A DNA stretch of 64,000 bases from contig URAS01000008.1 of the NCBI GenBank assembly GCA_900545825.1, forward strand, positions 1 to 64,000. Direction: 5' to 3'. Under the pieces are notes generated by a model. That model was not told the DNA's origin and ran no database searches. It worked only from the letters and a program-made list of their open reading frames with translations. The stretch is from an uncultured Actinomyces sp. (GTDB taxonomy: Bacteria; Actinomycetota; Actinomycetes; Actinomycetales; Actinomycetaceae). A program made the position numbers and the translations under genes. Shown piece after piece: positions 60,927 to 64,000 of this stretch (position 1 is its first letter; each line of letters opens with the position of its first letter).

Positions 60927-60931
60927 CTCCT

Positions 60932-62581
60932 ATGCCCACCAAGACGATCCCTAGCTCCGGCGAGGCCCGCGTTCCCGTGGCCCGCGCCCTCGTGTCCGTC
61001 TACGACAAGACGGGTCTGGAAGATTTCGCCCGCGCCCTCGCCGACGCGGGAGTCGAAATCGTGTCCACCGGCTCGACCGCCAAGACGATCGCCGCCGCCG
61101 GCGTCGCCGTCACCGAGGTCGCCCAGGTCACCCAGTTCCCCGAATGCCTCGAGGGCCGTGTCAAGACGCTCCACCCGCGCATCCACGCCGGGATCCTGGC
61201 GGATCGCCGCAAGGCCGACCACTGCGCCCAGCTCGACGAGCTGTCGGTCGCCCCGTTCGACCTCGTCGTCTGCAACCTCTACCCCTTCGCCGACACCGTC
61301 GCGTCGGGCGCCGACTTCGACGCCTGTGTCGAGCAGATCGACATCGGCGGGCCGTCGATGGTGCGCGCCGCCGCGAAGAACCACCCGTCGGTCGCCATCA
61401 TCGTGTCGCCCGATCGCTACGACGAGGCGATCGCCGCGGTCAAGGAGGGCGGCTTCACGCTGGCCCAGCGTCGCCAGCTGGCGGCCGACGCGTTCGCCCA
61501 CACGGCCGCCTACGACGCCCAGATTTCCCAGTGGTTCGCTGCCCAGCTGGGCGAAGAGACGCCCGCCGGCGCCGGCCAGGCCCTGCGGTACGGCGAGAAC
61601 CCCCACCAGGCGGCCCAGCTGGTCGCCGATGGGTCGGGTCAGGGCATCGCGAACGCCAAGCAGTTGCACGGCAAGGCGATGAGCTACAACAACTACACGG
61701 ACGCCGACGCGGCGCTGCGGGCCGCCTACGACCACGCCCAGCCGTGCGTCGCCGTCATCAAGCACGCGAACCCCTGCGGGATCGCGATCGCCGACGACGT
61801 CGCCGCCGCGCACCGGGCCGCGCACGCCTGCGACCCCGTCTCGGCTTACGGCGGCGTCATCGCCTGCAACCGCCCCGTGTCGGTCGAGATGGCCAAGCAG
61901 ATCCGCCCAATCTTCACCGAGGTCGTCATCGCCCCCGGCTACGAGGAGGGCGCCCTCGAGGAGCTCGAGCACAAGAAGAACCTCCGCGTCCTCCAGGTGA
62001 CCCCGCCGGATCGCGGCGCCAAGGAACGCAAGCAGATTTCGGGCGGCTACCTCGAGCAGGACCGCGACGACGTCGACCAGCCCGGCGACTCCGTCGACGG
62101 ATGGACCCTGGCGGCCGGCCAGCCGGCCGATGCGGAGACGCTGGCCGACCTCGAGTTCGCGTGGAGGACGGTCCGCGCGGTGCGGTCGAACGCCGTCCTC
62201 CTGGCGAAGGGCCTGGCGACCGTCGGCGTCGGCATGGGCCAGGTCAACCGGGTTGACTCGGCGAAGCTCGCCGTCGAGCGGGCGAACACGCTGGGTGCGC
62301 GGTCGACCGGCGACGCGGCCAAGGACAAGGTCGACGCCGCGGTCGGCGGGGCCAACGCGGCCGACGTCGTCGCCGAGAAGCCGGAAGAGCGCGCGCGGGG
62401 TTCCGTCGCCGCGTCCGACGCGTTTTTCCCGTTCGCCGACGGCCTCCAGGTGTTGATCGACGCCGGCGTCAAGGCTGTCGTCCAGCCGGGCGGGTCGATC
62501 CGCGACAACGAGGTCATCGAGGCCGCGAACGCCGCCGGTATCACGATGTACTTCACCGGCGTGCGGCACTTCTGCCACTAG
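60932..62581 (+). CDS. purH: bifunctional AICAR transformylase / IMP cyclohydrolase
   Basis: PurH performs the last two steps of IMP synthesis. The 549 residues have the N-terminal MGS-like cyclohydrolase (ALVSVYDKTGLEDFARAL, STGSTAKTIAAAG, GRVKTLHPRIHAGIL) and the C-terminal transformylase with RYGENPHQAA, YNNYTDADAA, IKHANPCGIA, SDAFFPFADG and the C-terminal ITMYFTGVRHFCH. AGGAGG lies five bases before the ATG and is part of the riboswitch expression platform. Confidence 0.97.
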   Translation: MPTKTIPSSGEARVPVARALVSVYDKTGLEDFARALADAGVEIVSTGSTAKTIAAAGVAVTEVAQVTQFPECLEGRVKTLHPRIHAGILADRRKADHCAQLDELSVAPFDLVVCNLYPFADTVASGADFDACVEQIDIGGPSMVRAAAKNHPSVAIIVSPDRYDEAIAAVKEGGFTLAQRRQLAADAFAHTAAYDAQISQWFAAQLGEETPAGAGQALRYGENPHQAAQLVADGSGQGIANAKQLHGKAMSYNNYTDADAALRAAYDHAQPCVAVIKHANPCGIAIADDVAAAHRAAHACDPVSAYGGVIACNRPVSVEMAKQIRPIFTEVVIAPGYEEGALEELEHKKNLRVLQVTPPDRGAKERKQISGGYLEQDRDDVDQPGDSVDGWTLAAGQPADAETLADLEFAWRTVRAVRSNAVLLAKGLATVGVGMGQVNRVDSAKLAVERANTLGARSTGDAAKDKVDAAVGGANAADVVAEKPEERARGSVAASDAFFPFADGLQVLIDAGVKAVVQPGGSIRDNEVIEAANAAGITMYFTGVRHFCH

Positions 62582-62590
62582 CGCGTGAGT

Positions 62591-62630
62591 AACAGCGGCC
62601 CCGCGGGTACAGGCTCGCGGGGCCGCTGTT
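62591..62630 (+). terminator. hairpin terminator after purH
   Basis: A perfect 15-base-pair stem (AACAGCGGCCCCGCG and its complement) with a ten-base loop, ten bases after the purH stop; only a weak U-tract follows. Confidence 0.8.
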
Positions 62631-62652
62631 GTCGTCGCTATAGGATAGGGCC

Positions 62653-62973
62653 GTGGAAGACAACCGAGAGAACCAGCCGGGCCGGGTGGAGTCGGCAGCG
62701 AAAAAGCTGCAACGTACCCTCGGGATCGTTGCGTTCCTCGGCATCATGGCGGTGACCATCGTTTTGGCCCTGCTCGACCACCCGGTGTTTGCCGCGCGGG
62801 TGTTCGCCCTGCTCCTGGGGTGCGTCGGCGTCGTGCGTGCGGTGTACCGCAACCAGCCGGTATGGTTCGGGGCAAGGTCGTGGTGGTTCGACTCGACCGT
62901 CCTCGTCGCCATGGCGGCGGCGATCGCCTACCTGTCGTTCTACGGCGGCCGCGTCATGCCTTCGCTGACCTAG
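62653..62973 (+). CDS. small membrane protein, DUF3017 type
   Basis: The 106 residues have a polar N-terminus and three hydrophobic helices (about 22-40, 46-62, 80-98), the layout of DUF3017 proteins that follow purH or folD in actinobacteria. Function is unknown. The GTG start lies six bases after TAGGAT (62641-62646), so translation is probably leaderless, and the gene has its own promoter behind the purH hairpin. Confidence 0.8.
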   Translation: MEDNRENQPGRVESAAKKLQRTLGIVAFLGIMAVTIVLALLDHPVFAARVFALLLGCVGVVRAVYRNQPVWFGARSWWFDSTVLVAMAAAIAYLSFYGGRVMPSLT

Positions 62974-62989
62974 CCCGCCGCGGCCTAAC

Positions 62990-63667
62990 TTACAGCCTGG
63001 TGACGACCTCGTCGAGGGGCCGACGTGTCTTGTCGCGGTGGCCTTCGCGCGACGTGTAGCCCAACTCGAGGGCGCAGACCAGGTGGAATTCGTCGCGATC
63101 GAGGACGCCGGAGCGCACCAGCACGTCCTCGACGGCCGACACCGTGAGGCCCTCGACGGCCGTCGAGTCGACCCCCAGCATCGCCGACGAAATGAGCATC
63201 GACCCGAGGGCGATGTAGACCTGCCGATCAACCCAACCGTTGACGGCGTCGTCGCTGGTCAGCCCCAGGTCGGCGCGGAGGAAGTGCTCGAGCGTGTCGT
63301 AGCGGGCGTCGAGCTTTTCCGGGTCACGCTCCTGGACGTCGACGTGGATGTGGGCGACGTAGTCCGAGCGGGTCGTGAACGCCTGGCCGTCGCGCCCCAG
63401 GAGGAGGACAAGGTGCGACGGGGATGCGTGGTAGCCCCAGCAGTGGGCGACGACCGCGTCGAACAGCGGCGTGTCGCGCCGCAGGACGAGGAAGTGCCAC
63501 GGCTCCATCCCCATCGACGAGGCTGATAGGTGCGCCGACTCAAGGATGGCATCCAGATCCTCTTTGCTGACGTCGCGGGAGGCGTCGTAGTCCTTGGCCG
63601 TGTAGCGGTTCTGCCAGATCGCCCTGACCTGTTCAGGGGTCGCCGTGCGCGTGAGTGGAGCAATCAT
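62990..63667 (-). CDS. nitroreductase family NAD(P)H-dependent oxidoreductase
   Basis: The 225-residue protein has the NfsB-like FMN-binding layout: a helix with IWQNRYTAKDYDASRDV, the ESAHLSASSMGMEPWHFLVL block, and a C-terminal VCALELGYTSREG loop. Such enzymes reduce nitro compounds, quinones or flavins; the true substrate is unknown. AAGGACG precedes the ATG. It lies 35 bases downstream of nadE on the same strand, so co-transcription is likely. Confidence 0.87.
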   Translation of the reverse strand: MIAPLTRTATPEQVRAIWQNRYTAKDYDASRDVSKEDLDAILESAHLSASSMGMEPWHFLVLRRDTPLFDAVVAHCWGYHASPSHLVLLLGRDGQAFTTRSDYVAHIHVDVQERDPEKLDARYDTLEHFLRADLGLTSDDAVNGWVDRQVYIALGSMLISSAMLGVDSTAVEGLTVSAVEDVLVRSGVLDRDEFHLVCALELGYTSREGHRDKTRRPLDEVVTRL

Positions 63668-63702
63668 GGAGTCGTCCTTCCAGTCGGGTGGGGCCGAAGG
63701 CC

Positions 63703-64000
63703 CTAGGGAATGTCGATGTCAGCCAGCGCGGCGTCCAGCTCGGCGAGGGCGGCGGCGGGCGAACAGTCGGCGGGCATCCGCCAGTCGCCGCGGGGGCTCA
63801 GGGCGCCGGCCGGCGACACCTTGGGGCCGTTGGGGACGCACGTCCGCTTGAACTGGGAGGCATAGAACCGCTTGATGAACACGCGCAGCCACTTGGCGAT
63901 GTCGGCCATCTGATAGGCGTGGCGCTCCTCGATGCCGTCGGGCCACTCGCCGGCGTCGGCGTCCTTCCACGTCGCCCACGCCAGGAAGCAGATGTCAGAG
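63703..64000 (-). CDS. nadE: NAD+ synthase, C-terminal fragment (runs off the window)
   Basis: The last 98 codons are present, reading leftwards to the stop at 63703. The peptide contains SDICFLAWATWKDAD, a helix around MADIAKWLRVFIKRFYASQF, and FKRTCVPNGPKVSPAGALSP followed by RGDWRMPAD, which is the conserved C-terminus of bacterial NAD synthetase. The enzyme amidates nicotinate adenine dinucleotide. Whether it is the glutamine-dependent form cannot be seen, since the N-terminal part is outside the window. Confidence 0.88.
   Translation of the reverse strand, partial: SDICFLAWATWKDADAGEWPDGIEERHAYQMADIAKWLRVFIKRFYASQFKRTCVPNGPKVSPAGALSPRGDWRMPADCSPAAALAELDAALADIDIP

Overview
The window is high-GC bacterial DNA from an actinobacterium. 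The evidence is the conserved order rimP-nusA-ylxR-infB-rbfA-truB-ribF, the sucC-sucD ... perM-purH-DUF3017 arrangement, a Bacillus-type (b558) succinate dehydrogenase, an actinobacterial-type IdeR/DtxR regulator, frequent GTG starts, and many starts sitting 6-7 bases after a TANNNT -10 box (leaderless transcripts). An anaerobic glycerol-3-phosphate dehydrogenase (glpABC), an AdhE-like protein and fumarate reductase/succinate dehydrogenase suggest a facultative anaerobe. Propionibacteriaceae is my best guess, but this is inference and not proven by the sequence.

Layout. 1-3450: the N-terminus of an amidinotransferase, two tRNAs (CAT and Asn), a conserved small protein, a HAD phosphatase and a lipoprotein. 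3508-10946: translation and RNA-modification operon ending in ribF. 11079-15241: glpABC on the minus strand behind a palindromic operator candidate. 15687-18508: rpsO and pnp. 18642-22605: a small membrane protein with a probable frameshift, a ThrE-type exporter and a LysP-type permease. 22941-28877: oligopeptide ABC importer (two permeases, a fused double ATPase, a binding lipoprotein). 29007-30539: one IS3-family insertion sequence between oppA and coaA. 30611-38376: coaA, then glmS, nnr, alr, tsaE, tsaB and rimI (wall precursor supply, NAD(P)HX repair, t6A synthesis). 38596-42104: sdhCAB. 42375-46638: a membrane-protein remnant, serC, ideR/dtxR, an NlpC/P60 hydrolase and a universal stress protein. 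46927-53232: an AdhE homologue, a NUDIX-ASCH fusion, an aminotransferase and a sodium:solute symporter. 53469-62973: sucCD, a decayed PspC/two-component locus, perM, a ZTP riboswitch with purH, and a DUF3017 protein. 62990-64000: nitroreductase and the C-terminus of nadE.

Most of the window is ordinary housekeeping DNA. I did not find an obvious new defence or biosynthetic system. The most notable signals are: (1) an AdhE protein whose aldehyde dehydrogenase half looks intact but whose iron alcohol dehydrogenase half has lost every metal ligand, the catalytic His and the dinucleotide motif; (2) a head-to-head pair of truncated genes at about 57315-57331, next to a kinase and a response regulator that each carry frameshifts, which looks like a PspC envelope-stress locus caught in decay; (3) a recurrent leaderless promoter architecture at about ten genes; (4) a ZTP riboswitch whose conserved strand can pair with the purH Shine-Dalgarno; (5) a NUDIX-ASCH fusion; and (6) an IS3 element whose transposase has no stop inside the element.
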